DNA of 64,000 nucleotides from Tetrapyrgos nigripes. Its lineage: Eukaryota; Basidiomycota; Agaricomycetes; Agaricales; Campanellaceae. Within the stretch, counting starts at the first letter, position 1. Each line of letters starts with the position of its first letter. The stretch is from the NCBI GenBank assembly GCA_013368315.1, contig JAACJM010000029.1, positions 310,001 to 374,000 on the forward strand, read 5' to 3'. The notes beneath the pieces were generated by a model. That model saw only the letters and a program-made list of their open reading frames with translations. It did no database searches and was not told where the DNA came from. Below, piece after piece: positions 22,798-32,801 of this stretch. The translations under genes and the position numbers were made by a program.

Positions 22798-23545
22798 TTG
22801 TCTTATATTCTCCAGCAGTTGTGGTGTATTCTGCAGTCCCACCATGATCTTGAAAATAAGAATAGATGACTTGTATATTGTTAGGATGTCATAGTGTACA
22901 GCACTCACTTCACTCTTCCTGCCTGCAATCCCTGAGTATTCACTCATCTTCACTTACCTTTGGTTCAACACCAAGGTTGTACTTTCTTCTTTATCATTCT
23001 AGTTCTTCTCTCTCAGAAGATAAAAACATGTACTTCTAATTACATTTCTAATCTGTCCTAGGGTGATCTTTCTATCATAACTGAATCAGCTTTACTGCTC
23101 ACTTGCTTAAAGTATCAATCATCAGTTCACTCTGACCATCCTTATTGACTATCTTGATTGATGCACTCTGTAAATTCAATTGAAGTTGAATGTATTCATT
23201 CACTTACTCTGTGTTATAAGTTCTCAAGTCAAGTACTTCCAAGGCCAGCTCTTTGACAATAGCCACTAGGCATGCTCTCATCTTGTATTTAGTTTATCTT
23301 TCATTTTTAATACATTGGCATTATACTGTAAGCTGCCATCAAGTTTGAGATTTTCACTCTCAGTGGCTTTGTGAAGACTTTTGAAACTCATTCTCTATTC
23401 TCACCTCAATGGTTCAGTGCCTGTGGCTTCAATTCCCAACACGGATAACAGTCCTGAACAAGTATCCATGGTCTTCTGATTCAAAATCCCATTTTCTGCA
23501 CAAGATATGCATTATAGCTTTTGCTCAAAATTATCAGCTAAGCCA
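22798..23545. repeat. downstream part of the NWD unit, shared with copies B and C
   Basis: Inverse of 40260-41028 and 57790-58567: for example CCAACACGGATAACAGTCCTGAACAAG near 23437 against CTTGTTCAGGACTGTTATCA at 40388. Homology stops near 23545. No coding sequence recognised. Confidence 0.75.
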
Positions 23546-24602
23546 GGACCAAAGGTCAAGCAAGGTGACGAGAAGACAATGCAATGATTGATTTTGAGAG
23601 TACACAATACAAACAGTAATTGAAGCTTGGTGGATGTAAAGAAGGTGAGGACAGTTAGGAATGAGAAAGGTAGTAGAACAAAAAACATGCAGTACATAGT
23701 TGTGTAAGGAATGTTAAACTTATGGAATAGTCATGGTTGTAATGGACACTATAATGGAAGAAGTTGGTTATGGGAGTGTGAAGATTAGGAGTTGATGCGC
23801 TGTTGGAGCTGTCTATGAGTGTATACTCCGTTGATGTGGATAGTGGCACAGGTGTGCAGATCTCACCAGTACTGAGTAAAGGTGCTCAACTTCCACCTTC
23901 CACACATCTTGACATACTCGGGGTCAACACTGTCCTGTACCAAGAGAGTATGCAAGGAATCACCTGTGAACTGGGGGTAACCCTCTTGCTCCATACGTCA
24001 TTGCAAAGGGATAGGATATGGGATTTTGTCATGCACTTGAGTTTCCTGGAGTTGTCCTGAAAGGAAATGAGAGGGTTGGTAGGGGAGAGGTTGTTGCTGC
24101 AGATGTGAAGACGGGTAGCTTTGGTGGCATTCAGAGATCTGTGGTAGGCATGGATATAGGTGTAGTCACCCCTGGAGATGGAGGTTTTTGTGCTGGGGAG
24201 GAACATGGAAAGTGCAATTTGACATGTCTCAAGATCATCTCAATAGTGAGCTTACATCTAGGTAGAAGTTGAGAATGTGGCCATCCCAGTATCCAGTGTT
24301 CACTGACTTTCAGCTTCAAAATTTCAAAAATTTAAAAAGAAACTCACTTTGATTATGCACATCTACACCAAAATCAGGTCAAATATTCTTGATCCACAAT
24401 CAAACTTTCTAAGCTTCAGCGTGAATGCAAATTTTGAAATGCAAGACACATGGTAAACTCAAATGTAAACACTAGTGTTTACTTTGCAATTTCATCTGTG
24501 TTTACCTTTGTGCTCGACTAGCGTCCACTCACTGTTATGAGTAAAGCTGTAGAGAATTCACAAAGAAAAGTGAGGTGATAAAAACCAGAGAACCATGAAA
24601 CA
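23546..24602. other. no gene recognised
   Basis: Open frames at 23803-24272 (both strands) lack recognisable domains and splice logic. Unique to copy A surroundings. Confidence 0.4.
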
Positions 24603-24604
24603 TA

Positions 24605-24839
24605 CTCATGGTCACGGAAAGTGACGGTCTCCCACGCTTCTTTGTGCTGTAGAAGTTTCCTTCACCTTGAGCTAGACAATACCCAATTTAAGCCCAAGTT
24701 TCAGTCCATTGATCTTTGGGATGTTTAATACCGATCTGTGGCAAAAGATCGGGGCAAAGCAGACATTGCGTGTGCAAGATGGACTCGAACTTTTTATATA
24801 CGTTTGGATCACGGGACCGTCACTTTCCGTGACCATGAG
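24605..24839. mobile_element. MITE, 235 bp, TA target duplication
   Basis: Terminal inverted repeats CTCATGGTCACGGAAAGTGA (24605) and its complement ending at 24839 match over about 26 bp without mismatch. TA flanks both ends (24603-24604, 24840-24841). Each arm contains GTCAC...GTGAC, itself a small hairpin. No coding capacity; size and TA site fit a Tc1/mariner-type non-autonomous element. Confidence 0.75.
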
Positions 24840-24841
24840 TA

Positions 24842-25872
24842 TGGCAATATCCGTAGTCTGCCATGAGCAAGCCCTTTGGTTGCAAATCGATGTTCATGAA
24901 CCATCTATAACTTGGCTCAATTCAAGACCACACTTTCCTACATGATCAAGCCATACTCTCGCAATGAGGCTGCCCCGGGAGGAGGAAGAATCTGGGAAAA
25001 TTATTTGTTAAGTGACATCAATTTGGATTTGAAATTTGTGGCACGCTAAATGAACATGTGCCTCCACTGGTTGCAATCTCGAGTAACTACATATGTACAA
25101 GAAAAAGGTGATTTACTGACTTGATGTTAAGTGCAGTGATTCACAATGGCATGACCCAAAGTGATAACTTCTATATGAAGAATGCCACGCAAGCACATCA
25201 CGGAAATGTCAAAATATTTCTCAACAAATGACTCTAACCTCTGTGCCTCGATTCGCAGTTTTGTGAATGGTTCAAAGGTAAGTATATTATATTCTAAATA
25301 TCACTACATATTACTACATGTACAGTGTAAATGCAAGCAGGTAGATGCAAGCGTTCATTGTGAGACGCCAATGTAAACACAAGGTGTAAACACAAAATTC
25401 ATCTGACTGTTTTTTCAGAAAAGTCAATGGAGTGATGGTCACTGGGTAGCATGAAGTAAAATCAATATTAAAATCAGTAAGTAGTGACAGTGTATTAAAA
25501 GGCTGATACTAAGTAGATGAACAAATCAATTATGAAAGCTACTGTGTAGAAATAAAATCACAAACCTTGTCTTTTGACTTTTTGTTTTGAGAGAGCATCT
25601 CGGATCGATGCATTACTCAGCCATTCAACATGGGGCATTGGAATAGAAACAGTACCTGAGATTGGGGCTGGGAGATGGCCAGTAATATTGATCTGAAATA
25701 GTATAAGCAAGATACATTGCACCAAAGAAAAGTGCATACAGGCTGTGACTCTTGGACCATAGAATCAGGAGGAATGTCAGCAACAGACAATATCTGCCAT
25801 GAATCCTGCTGGGAATATCTGAGGTTCCAAACATGGATCAGAAATTCTGCAGTAGAAAGGTTGAGGACTATA
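24842..25872. other. AT-rich stretch, no gene recognised
   Basis: No domain, tRNA or clear repeat seen. Confidence 0.4.
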
Positions 25873-25874
25873 TA

Positions 25875-27501
25875 CAGTGGGTCAAAAAATTGTCCACATG
25901 TTTCGCATTTTTGGAAAGATTGCCAATTTAAGCAATACTGAGTAGAGATATTAAAATGTGGTCAGTGATGGGCAGAAAGCCCTTGATAAACGCTACAATA
26001 TTCTGTCTGTTTTGTCTTATTTGGCTTAAAACTCATGGAGATATGACTGATTTAAAATGGTATGTCATTTGGACAATTTTTTGACATGCAAGTGAAAATA
26101 CAGAAAGTGCTAGCTCAGTACTTGGTATGCCCTCCTTTGGCCTTCAACACAGCCTCAATCCTTCTAGGCATGCTCCTGATCAATTTCTGACAATCTTCTT
26201 CTGTGATTTCATCCCACTTTTCAGCTGCTCTGTCCCATATTTCCCAAACTCCAGAGGGTGCTGTGTCATATCCATTGAGCTTGTGTTTGAGGGTTGTCCA
26301 GAGGTGTTCAATGGGGTTCAGGTCAGGAGATTGAGCAGGCCAGCTCATGCAATGGATGTTGTTGTCTTCAAACCACTTGGTGGCCAGTTTTGACTTGTGT
26401 TTAGGATCATTGTCTTGCTGAAAAATGGCCACCTCTGGATCAACACCCAAAATATCCATGCTCTCCAGAAGGTTGTTCTCCAAAATGTCCACATACTGCT
26501 CTGCATTCATCCTGCCCTCCACCTCTGCCATGTTTCCAACTCCTTCCCACCCCATACATCCCCACACCATGATATTTCCTCCTCCAAATTTGACTGTTTC
26601 CACCACATTTCTCTCTCCCAAGGATTCACCCTTCCTCCCCCACACATACTGCTGTCCATCTGACCCATATCGATTGATTTTAGTCTCATCTGACCAAATA
26701 ACCCTTTTCCAGTCATCCACAGTCCAGTTTCTGTACTTCTGTGCAAAGTTTAAACGAGCCTTCCTGTGAGCTGCAGTGAGTTTGGGCTTCTTCTTCGTTT
26801 TAGATGTGTCCACATCATGCCTGAGAAGGGAATTTCGAATGGTTCGGGTGGAGACAGGTTGGTCAAGGAGGGGATTGATGTTTCTGGCCACTTCTGTAGC
26901 ATTTTCAGCTTTGCCAGTGTTGATTTGTTGGATAGCAGCACGTTCATCAGTGGTAGACAGCTTTCTAGGACACCCTGCTTGATGGTTCTCCTTGTCAGGA
27001 TACATCTCTTTGGCCAGAGAAGCAATCTTTGACTTGGATACCCCAGTTTTAGCAGAGATTTCCCTGGATGAAGCAGAAGTTTGGAGGAGAGAGAGGATAT
27101 TGTCTTTCTGGGTGGATGTGATGGGTCTCATGATTTGATGAGGGCTATAGAACAACTGGATGCCCTTATATATGGTCCAGCTGGCAGCTATGATATCATT
27201 ATGATGTAGCCATTGCATCATTGTACAACTCCACTTATGATGTCATCTATGAGACATCACATAGTTACAATACTGATTTTGAAGTGGCAACTCAAAAAAT
27301 TGTCCAAATGACATACCATTTTAAATCAATTATATCTCCATGAGTTTTGAGCCAAATAGGACAAATAAAACAGATTATTGTAGCTCTTATCAAGGGCGTT
27401 CTGCCCATCACTGACCACATTTCAATATCTCTACTCAGTATTGCTTAAATTGGCAGTCTTTCCAAAAATGCGAAACATGTGGACAATTTTTTGACCCACT
27501 G
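25875..27501 (-). mobile_element. full-length Tc1/mariner element, 1627 bp
   Basis: Ends are CAGTGGGTCAAAAAATTGTC (25875) and the complement ending at 27501, flanked by TA (25873-25874, 27502-27503). The inverted repeats run about 210 bp (25875-26084 and 27292-27501) with scattered mismatches, roughly 90% identical by eye. Each arm ends inside with an inverted copy of its own outer motif (TGGACAATTTTTTGA). It carries one intact transposase gene on the minus strand. Confidence 0.93.
26115..27221 (-). CDS. Tc1/mariner (DD34E) transposase
   Basis: DDE transposase for cut-and-paste transposition at TA sites. N-terminal helix-turn-helix region (STQKDNILSLLQTSASSREI), then the catalytic core: first Asp in VIWSDETK, second in FQQDNDPKHKS, Glu in SPDLNPIEHLW; the second Asp and the Glu are separated by 34 residues, i.e. 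DD34E. No stop or frameshift in 368 codons. Translation may start at the first Met (27221) or at 27131 (MRPITSTQ); the latter fits the usual family N-terminus better. It lies wholly between the two 210-bp terminal repeats, so the element could be autonomous. No intron is needed. Confidence 0.93.
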   Translation of the reverse strand: MMQWLHHNDIIAASWTIYKGIQLFYSPHQIMRPITSTQKDNILSLLQTSASSREISAKTGVSKSKIASLAKEMYPDKENHQAGCPRKLSTTDERAAIQQINTGKAENATEVARNINPLLDQPVSTRTIRNSLLRHDVDTSKTKKKPKLTAAHRKARLNFAQKYRNWTVDDWKRVIWSDETKINRYGSDGQQYVWGRKGESLGERNVVETVKFGGGNIMVWGCMGWEGVGNMAEVEGRMNAEQYVDILENNLLESMDILGVDPEVAIFQQDNDPKHKSKLATKWFEDNNIHCMSWPAQSPDLNPIEHLWTTLKHKLNGYDTAPSGVWEIWDRAAEKWDEITEEDCQKLIRSMPRRIEAVLKAKGGHTKY

Positions 27502-27503
27502 TA

Positions 27504-28136
27504 CCTCATCAGAAACAAAGATGAGATAACTTGGTGTTGAGTTCATGACAAAGGGACTTGAGTGAGAGAGAGTCCCTGGTAGTAAGTGGTAAGTTTAGTT
27601 TTACTCTGATACAATGTGATGTAGTCAAGAGTAAGCAGTAAATGTAAATGTATTTCTAGTAGTACACAGGCTATTGCCATCACAAAAACAAAGGAAAAGA
27701 AAAAAGAAAAAGAAACCAAGAAAACGAGGAAAGGGTACGTAATACTCTACTAGCACTATATACCACGCTACGCTACCGAGTCTACAACCCTGACACTCAG
27801 TACTCAGTTGTGATGAACATGAGCCGCCGCCGATCACGATCCACCAGTCATAGTTAACCCAGACCCAACCCCCAAAACAGCTCCGTGCTACAACTCGTAG
27901 TCACATTCCTCCCAGGAACCCCCCCCCCAACTCTCAACCACCACATACCAAATACCAAAACAAGGCTTATGCCTTCCCCTTCGCTTACACTCTCACTCGT
28001 TAGTGCTACTGCTCAGATGGCCCTACCCACCGCCCCACGCCCCACGCCCCACGCCCCACGCCCCACGCCCCACATAGTATTCATAAATCGGCTTACTCCC
28101 TAGCCCGCCGAACTACCAACCCACCACCTCCTTCAC
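27504..28136. other. 3' flank of the kinase gene with a heptamer repeat
   Basis: Between the transposon and the kinase stop. Contains about six copies of CCCCACG at 28032-28072 and a purine-rich stretch at 27685-27735. No gene recognised. Confidence 0.6.
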
Positions 28137-28953
28137 CTAAGGCAACGGCTCCCTCGCCGCCGAAAGCCTATTCAAATGTATATACACATCCGTCCCAAAT
28201 CCATCCATAGATATGAGTCGGAGGTCACCGCCAAAGTAACGGGCATACTGTTTTTTCCAAAGGTAAAGAGAACGAAGGGTGGGTTAGCGTGATGTTGGAA
28301 AGAAAGAGGGAGAAGATGAAAGAGAGAAGAGAAGAGAAAAGACGAGACGAGCTGACGCAGCCCACTCAGCACCCAATCACCCCCACAAAACCCCCAAAAC
28401 CCTCAAAACCCAAACCCAAAATCAACTCACCAACCGACTCAAAGGTAACCCATACCCAAACCCAGCCATCGGGGCTTTAAAATCACTTCCATGGAACTCT
28501 GTCCCTTCCTCGTTTTCGAGATCTGCTAGGCCGCCTGATTCCATGGTGGTGTACATGTAGGTCCAGATGAGACCCATGGCGGAACGGGGGATGCCGCCGC
28601 CTTCGTCCTGGGTTGGGGCAGAGGGGAAAGGGGAGGGGATTAAGGAAAGGGGAGGACGGGGAAGGTTAGTCGGTGGTTAGGTGAGTAGGGGAGAGGGATA
28701 CGAGAAAACTCACACTAATCTTAATTGTAATATCCTCCTTCCCCTCTACCACGATCACCTTTATAGGTGGAAACTTGTCTTCGACGTCGTGTGGGATCAT
28801 GAGTGGGGATTTTGGAGAGGAGGCGTCTGTGTGTTTGTTGCGTTAGCAAACCGTAACCGTAACCATAACCGCCAGCCGTCAACCGCAACCGTCAACCGTC
28901 CTTGGATCTCGGCCTCCCCCAGAAAACACCCAAACGGAGACGCAGTAAAAACC

Positions 28954-28988
<35 letters not shown>

Positions 28989-30949
28989 ACCTACCTAACG
29001 TACTATACTCCCTCCAAACCCTCTCAACCACCGCCCGCAAAGAATTCTTCAACAGCTCGAAAACGATATGGGACAAGTGACCGGGGACGTAGGCGAAGGA
29101 GAGGGAACGAGGACAAATGAGTTGGACGGGTGGGGAACGGGTTAGAGCGTAGTGGTCTTCGCAGACGAATCTGTTTAAATTTTGAAGTGAAAGGGAGAGG
29201 AGGGTGATATAGGCAGGAGGATATGAGGAAGATACGGGGAGGGGGAGGGGGAGAATGAGACAGAAATAGAAAAAGACAAAGACGAAGTAGGTGACCATGT
29301 TGATGGTTGACAGTTAGAAAGAAAAGGGTAACAAGAGACAAGGGACGAAAACCGAAAACGGAGCATAACACCAACACCGACAAGACAGAGAACGACGTGA
29401 AAGCAAAACCGTCAAACCGACGAAACCGTAAAACCGAAAGAATCGGAAATACGCCAGTGGAACGGGAATGGCAATAGTCGTCGCCGACGGTGTTAGTGGT
29501 AGAATTTGAAGAAGAGGCGTATGCGAATTGGGGTGTCGGCGTTTGGGTTTAATGTTTGGATTTTGGATTTGAAGTGTATGGTGTATGGTGTATGGTGTAT
29601 GGTGAATAGTCGTGTGACGGTGACAGGATTGGGGAGAAGGACGGGGTTGGGGTGTCAGCGTCGGCGTTTTGAGGTGTATGGCGTGTCGTGTTGAGGTATT
29701 GAGGTTGGGGTGAGAAATGGTGGTGTCGAGGTAGACGTAGACGTGGTGGTGGTTCATATAAGAGGAGGAACGAAGAAGACAAAACCGTCAGTCCACAGTC
29801 TATAACCATAACTCCGTAACAAAACAAATTGCAAGGAAACAACATGGAGAAGGAAGTAAGAAAACCCACCTAGCATTCTCGATCGCCTCTTGAACGATAT
29901 CATGTACATTTGCTTTAGTACAGATGATACCGACGTAGTCTTCGTGAGATTCTTGGGTGTTGAGGGCGATGTGTTGGCCGATTAGGAACCTGGGAAGGAG
30001 GGAGAGTTAGAGTTAGAAGGAAGACTACCACGCAACACTCAAACCCCCCAAGAAAGCAAACGCAAGACAAGACATACCGTATCCCAATCCTACTCAAATA
30101 AAACCTATCCAAAAACTGCTGGATATCCAACCCAATCCTCTTCTGCCGCTGCGTCTTTTTCCACTCCAAGACCCCCTGAGCGACAGTCGTCACAGTCGGG
30201 TCATGTCTACTCTTTATCCTCTCAAGCACACCCGTAAAGTCGTTATTGTATTGATGTATTTGAGGAGGATAGGATATGTTCATGAGAGAAAGAGAGGATG
30301 AGGGGGAGTAGTAGCGGCGTTCGAGGGGGAGACGGAGTTTTAGTTTGGTGAAAGGGTTGTTGCCGTTGCCGTTTCCGTTGGATTGTTGGTGTTGTTGTTG
30401 GTAGGAAGACGAAGGGTTACCGTTGAATGCCCCACCAGAACCATCGAGTAAGGGAAAGTTGTTATTAGCGTAGTCGTTTGTGAGCTGCATGTATTCGAGG
30501 GAAGGGTTGGGTGTTGATTCGGGGAGGGAGTAGGGGTCTTCTGAGTGTGAGGAGGAACGTGAACCGATGAGAGCTTTGCGGATATCGGGGGGAAGAGGGG
30601 GGACAGGGGGGAATTTGATGAGTTCCTAGAGACGAACAGAGTGAATCTACACGCATTCTGAAGAGAAAGCAATCCATACCTCAAAACTCTGGGCATACCA
30701 ATTCTTAACCTTTATAATACTCGGCATCTGACTCAAATTATGCGGAAGCTCGTCCAACTCCTTCACCCTATGCGCTAATCTGACGGGTAGTTCCTCATGA
30801 AGGAATTGAGAAGCTTTCAGAAGAGTTCCTTGCGAGGGATGTTGACCGAACAAGACCATTTGTTGAAGAGACACTCCTGTTTGAGGAAACGACGCAAAGT
30901 GGTGGATTTTGTCCCATAGGGCTCCAGAGATTTTGAAGCCTGCAGACAT
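28137..30949 (-). CDS. mitochondrial pyruvate / branched-chain 2-oxoacid dehydrogenase kinase, about 504 residues
   Basis: GHKL-fold protein kinase that phosphorylates and switches off the E1 component of the pyruvate (or branched-chain) dehydrogenase complex in the mitochondrial matrix. Exons with agreeing phases: 30680-30949, 30078-30625, 29870-29989, 28995-29170, 28714-28826, 28431-28607, 28137-28247. N-terminal helical domain from ATG 30949 (MSAGFKISGALWDKIHHFAS), SRHDPTVTTVAQGV, then FLIGQHI. ATP site: N-box HIVFELLKNSLRAVVE, G1 DEGGGIPRS, G2 GFGYGLPLSRL. A roughly 90-residue S/N/Q-rich insert (SSSYQQQHQQSNGNGNGNN) splits the N-terminal domain. An in-frame upstream Met at 31036 would add a proline-rich leader. 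Intron 3 is unusually long (699 nt) and holds the duplication breakpoint. Pyruvate versus branched-chain substrate cannot be decided here. Confidence 0.9.
28955..28987. repeat. A33/T33 homopolymer in kinase intron 4
   Basis: 33 A on the plus strand, i.e. T33 in the transcript sense, starting eight bases inside the 5' splice site GTAGGTG. Next to it (28848-28905) are AACCGT-type hexamer repeats. Confidence 0.95.
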
Positions 30950-31472
30950 CCTGGGGGGAGGAGGGGGAGGAGGGGAAGGAGGGGGGAGTGGGGAGTGGGG
31001 AAACGACAGCAAGAAGAAGAGTGACGAGTGTTTCAATTGAAATCATGTGAATTATGTACCCCGTGATTAGTTTGTATACCCGGTCAACTCCCGCGCTCCC
31101 TGTGTTTAGGGGCGGAAATGCGCTTTTTCCGCTCCTTCCGTGCTTCTCCGTACCAACAGGATCAAGGCCAATACGGAGCTTCTAACGGCGCTTTGAGGAA
31201 TGGAGGTACGCTGGAGATACAAAGTGTCTAGGCGGATTGGCGGAACTAGACCTAGTCATAGCACAAGGTCTGGCTCCATCTAGTGCATTCTCCATGTCAT
31301 TCCAAATGGTTCCCGACGTTGACGAGGCGAGTCAGGCCCGGCCTGTGTACTAATATACTTACTGTACTAAAAAAGATAATAAATTGAATGGTACAGACTT
31401 ATTCTAGGTACTGTACGCGTAAACGATTCCAGACTCAGTGCACACTAATAGGACAGCACAACGAAAGAAAAC
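30950..31472. other. intergenic between kinase and initiator tRNA
   Basis: Kinase upstream region, with a G-rich run at 30953-30990. 31150-31300 (TACGGAGCTTCTAACG onward) recurs in diverged form at 33320-33480 and closely at 52965-53090. No gene. Confidence 0.5.
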
Positions 31473-31478
31473 AAAAAA
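31473..31478 (-). terminator. Pol III terminator of initiator tRNA-Met
   Basis: A run of six A on the plus strand (T6 in the tRNA sense) lies 20 bases downstream of the tRNA 3' end. Confidence 0.7.
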
Positions 31479-31497
31479 GTATATCTAGGGTGGATGG

Positions 31498-31569
31498 TAG
31501 CAGCAACTTGTTTCGATCAAGTGACCTCGGGGTTATGGGCCCCGCGCGCTACCACTGCGCCATGCTGCT
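31498..31569 (-). tRNA. initiator tRNA-Met (CAU)
   Basis: Folds as a 72-nt tRNA: acceptor AGCAGCA/TGCTGCT plus discriminator A, D-arm GCGC AGTGGTAGC GCGC, anticodon stem CGGGG/CCCCG with loop CCCATAA (anticodon CAT), T-arm ACTTG ATCGAAA CAAGT. ATCG in place of TTCG in the T-loop is the eukaryotic initiator signature. The anticodon loop has C at position 33, as in several other initiator tRNAs. No intron. The only undamaged copy in the window; diverged relatives sit at 33970 and 53533. Confidence 0.93.
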
Positions 31570-31762
31570 ATGTTGACACCTCGTAAGATTGAACTATGTA
31601 CTACTCGAGCTACCTGGCGCATCAGCTTAACAATACTCGGCGGAAGCATAATAGCATAGTCGATCGCTCGTCGGTACCCCGCTCCAAATTTCACATTTTC
31701 AAAAATCCCGCCCTAGCCCCCATTGTCTCGCCCGAACTCAATCCTCTGAACAAAGTACTGTT

Positions 31763-31858
31763 GGCCGACTAGCCGTTAGAGCGTCGTGCTAATATTTGTA
31801 GTTTGAACTTATCCAGCATATTAACGCCAAGGTCTTGGGTTCGATCCCCACGTTGATA
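31763..31858 (+). pseudogene. tRNA-Ile relic
   Basis: Begins GGCCGACTAGC, lacks about eight bases of the D-loop (TCAGTTGG), has CTAATA followed by an intron-like insert and AACGCCAAGG, a normal T-loop region, but the acceptor 3' strand is GTTGATA rather than GTTGGCC. Confidence 0.75.
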
Positions 31859-32247
31859 TGTATACGTTTTGTCCTTGGACCCCTCTCCCCATTTTTTTCT
31901 CATTTTCTTGGGTATTTTCTTGGGTATTTTCTTTGATTATTTTGTCTTTTTGTTCTTGTTACTGATCAAAGTAAGTCATCTTAAGCTTGGAGCGAGTACA
32001 AATCCTGAATACGCAGTAATTCATGATCAGATATGTGCGCCCTCCGCCCAAATCGTTAGTTACATATGATCGATCGATTGATCGTTGGGGAGCCATTGCC
32101 ATTTCAATATTCCCGATTGATTCCCGCCTCCTCCCATTCTCTCAAGTCTAAAACTGAGTACTGACAGCGAACAACGAACAACCTGAGCCAGGGAACAGAA
32201 AACACGGAACACAGAACACAGAACAGCAAGCATTAGACCGACACGTC

Positions 32248-32348
32248 GGCCGACTAGCTCAGTTGGTTAGACCGTCGTGCTAATATAACCTGTTAGAAAT
32301 CGGTCGGTATTAACGCGAAGGTCTTGGGTTCGATCCCCACGTTGGCCA
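32248..32348 (+). tRNA. tRNA-Ile (AAU) with 27-nt intron, possibly impaired
   Basis: Acceptor GGCCGAC pairs with GTTGGCC (one G-U), D-loop AGCTCAGTTGGTTAGA, anticodon loop CTAATA A with anticodon AAT at 32282-32284, intron 32286-32312 just after position 37, T-loop GGTTCGATC. The mature length is 74 nt. One mismatch each in the D-stem (GCTC/GACC) and T-stem suggests it may be a weak or recently degraded gene. Its Pol III B-box GGTTCGATCC is perfect. Confidence 0.7.
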
Positions 32349-32416
32349 TGCTTCAAGAGAGGGAACACACTTTTGTCTCTTTCCCCATTTTTATGTCAGT
32401 TTCTTTTTTCTTAGTA

Positions 32417-32799
32417 CTGTAGAGTTTCGTCCAAGTGTTCACTGGGGATAACGCATGACACTTTTTTTGCTACAGTTCACTGAGTTCAGTCTCAAATTTT
32501 GGGTGTGACACCTCACAAAATTAGTTCATTTGTGGCAGTTCATTCTGAGTTTTGGCACTGATATTATGCTCAAATTAAGCCAAATAGAGGCCATAATGAA
32601 AGGATTCTTTAAACAGACACATTTTCAAGGTAATTGAGTGCGAAGCGCAAAATTTTTAGGGTTTGGAAGCGAAATTACCTAAAATGGATGCACCTGTCAC
32701 CCAGTTCAGTGGCAGCTGTGATGTGTGACAAACCATGAAAAATGAACAGTTCAGTCTTCACTGTGACGCGTGACTGAACACTTGGACGAAACTCTACAG
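32417..32799. mobile_element. MITE, 383 bp, TA target duplication
   Basis: Terminal inverted repeats of 25 bp: CTGTAGAGTTTCGTCCAAGT at 32417 and its exact complement ending at 32799. TA flanks both sides (32415-32416, 32800-32801). No open frame. Absent from the second duplication block because that stretch is deleted there. Confidence 0.88.
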
Positions 32800-32801
32800 T
32801 A

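Noticed and set aside
28848..28905. AACCGT-type repeats as an interstitial telomere
   Set aside because: The unit is not TTAGGG/CCCTAA, is irregular and lies inside a kinase intron.
28955..28987. A33 as the poly(A) tail of a retrocopy
   Set aside because: It lies inside an intron of an intron-containing gene; no cDNA-like sequence precedes it on either strand.
30950..31036. Upstream Met of the kinase (proline-rich leader) as the start
   Set aside because: The leader is low-complexity and length-variable between the two copies, whereas MSAGFKISGALWDK matches the usual family start. Not excluded.
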